NCBI GenBank assembly: GCA_018907035.1
Contig: JACCIC010000002.1
Location: forward strand, 501,001-565,000
Origin: Sycobia sp. Sy_11
Lineage: Eukaryota; Arthropoda; Insecta; Hymenoptera; Epichrysomallidae
DNA: 64,000 bases
Direction of reading: 5' to 3'
Part shown: positions 63,518 to 64,000 of the stretch, one piece after another
Numbering within the stretch: position 1 is the first letter of the stretch
Layout of the letters: every line of letters begins with the position of its first letter
Program-made: the position numbers and the translations under genes
The notes under the pieces: model-generated
Told to the model about the DNA's origin: nothing
Database searches by the model: none
What the model saw: only the letters and a program-made list of their open reading frames with translations

Positions 63518-64000
63518 CTACAATGAAAACAAAAATAGTTTTAATACTTTTGATATTATTACTTATTTCCTATCATGTATTTGATGATTGATTAATTATT
63601 TACTGCTCTCTAGATTCACGTTATTCAAATATAATATCAACAATATTTTATCTTTTCAATTTCCTATTACTCTAGTTCATTAATTATTCATTGAGTAAGT
63701 AGTATGACTTCTCTATTCTAATTATTTTCTATACTTCAAATATTTTTCATTTTTAATAATAGGTATTCCATTTTCTATGTGACAATGAATGATAATGATT
63801 TTATATAGAAAATGGTGTATGTTGCAAAAAAGACAATAACGAAGACTGATTATGTTTGTTGACAAAGAATGTACATAAACTGACAAACACATACACGTAC
63901 ACAGACACTCAGTCACCATAGCATGTACAAAATAAAATAATAATATTAATAATGTTTCTCTATTGTAGTTTTTTAGTTCAAATATTATTCAAATACGATT
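63518..64000. other. Right edge: intron of the Pro-rich gene
   Basis: AT-rich sequence upstream of the acceptor at 63518-63519. It contains no recognisable exon; the gene continues beyond the window. A 65-codon frame near 63.8 kb has no family resemblance. Confidence 0.6.

Overview
The window looks like nuclear DNA of an insect, most likely a hymenopteran. That placement is an inference from AT-rich, intron-dense genes with consensus GT/AG splice sites, long AT, GT and GA microsatellites, and animal-specific gene families. No operons, plasmid or phage features were seen. Each gene model below was joined exon by exon, and the reading phase was checked at every junction.

Layout. About 1.45-7.3 kb (minus): SCAPER, missing its last part at the left edge. 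7.3-10 kb: shared upstream region with microsatellites and a transposon fragment. 9.98-12.87 kb (plus): UBXN7-like p97 cofactor, complete in 7 exons. 16.0-16.9 kb (minus): ARL6IP5/PRAF3-like membrane protein, complete in 3 exons. 17-21 kb: intergenic, with a 628-bp foldback element and clusters of GCTATA-type short words. 21.06-31.06 kb (plus): N4BP2-like protein with CUE, P-loop kinase, DUF1771 and Smr parts, in 17 exons. 34.0-41.7 kb (minus): MOK-family kinase, 10 exons traced, 3' end open; a Penelope-like retroelement remnant sits about 12 bp past the donor of the last traced exon. 45.3-63.5 kb (minus): C-terminal 1,191 residues of a very large Pro/Gly/RD-rich nuclear-type protein, 8 exons traced, N-terminus beyond the right edge.

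The genes are ordinary single-copy animal genes and do not form a pathway, although several concern ubiquitin or RNA: UBXN7 is a p97/ubiquitin adaptor, N4BP2 has ubiquitin-binding and nuclease-type domains, and SCAPER is linked to cyclin A/ER and translation. UBXN7 and ARL6IP5 converge, as do N4BP2 and MOK. SCAPER/UBXN7 and ARL6IP5/N4BP2 are divergent.

The most unusual material is mobile. A Penelope-like element family has three copies here (8.5, 33.2 and 51.7 kb). The 51.7-kb copy is a near-palindrome in which each arm carries a candidate hammerhead-ribozyme core. There is also an unrelated 628-bp foldback element and a 240-bp dispersed repeat present twice in introns of the Pro-rich gene.
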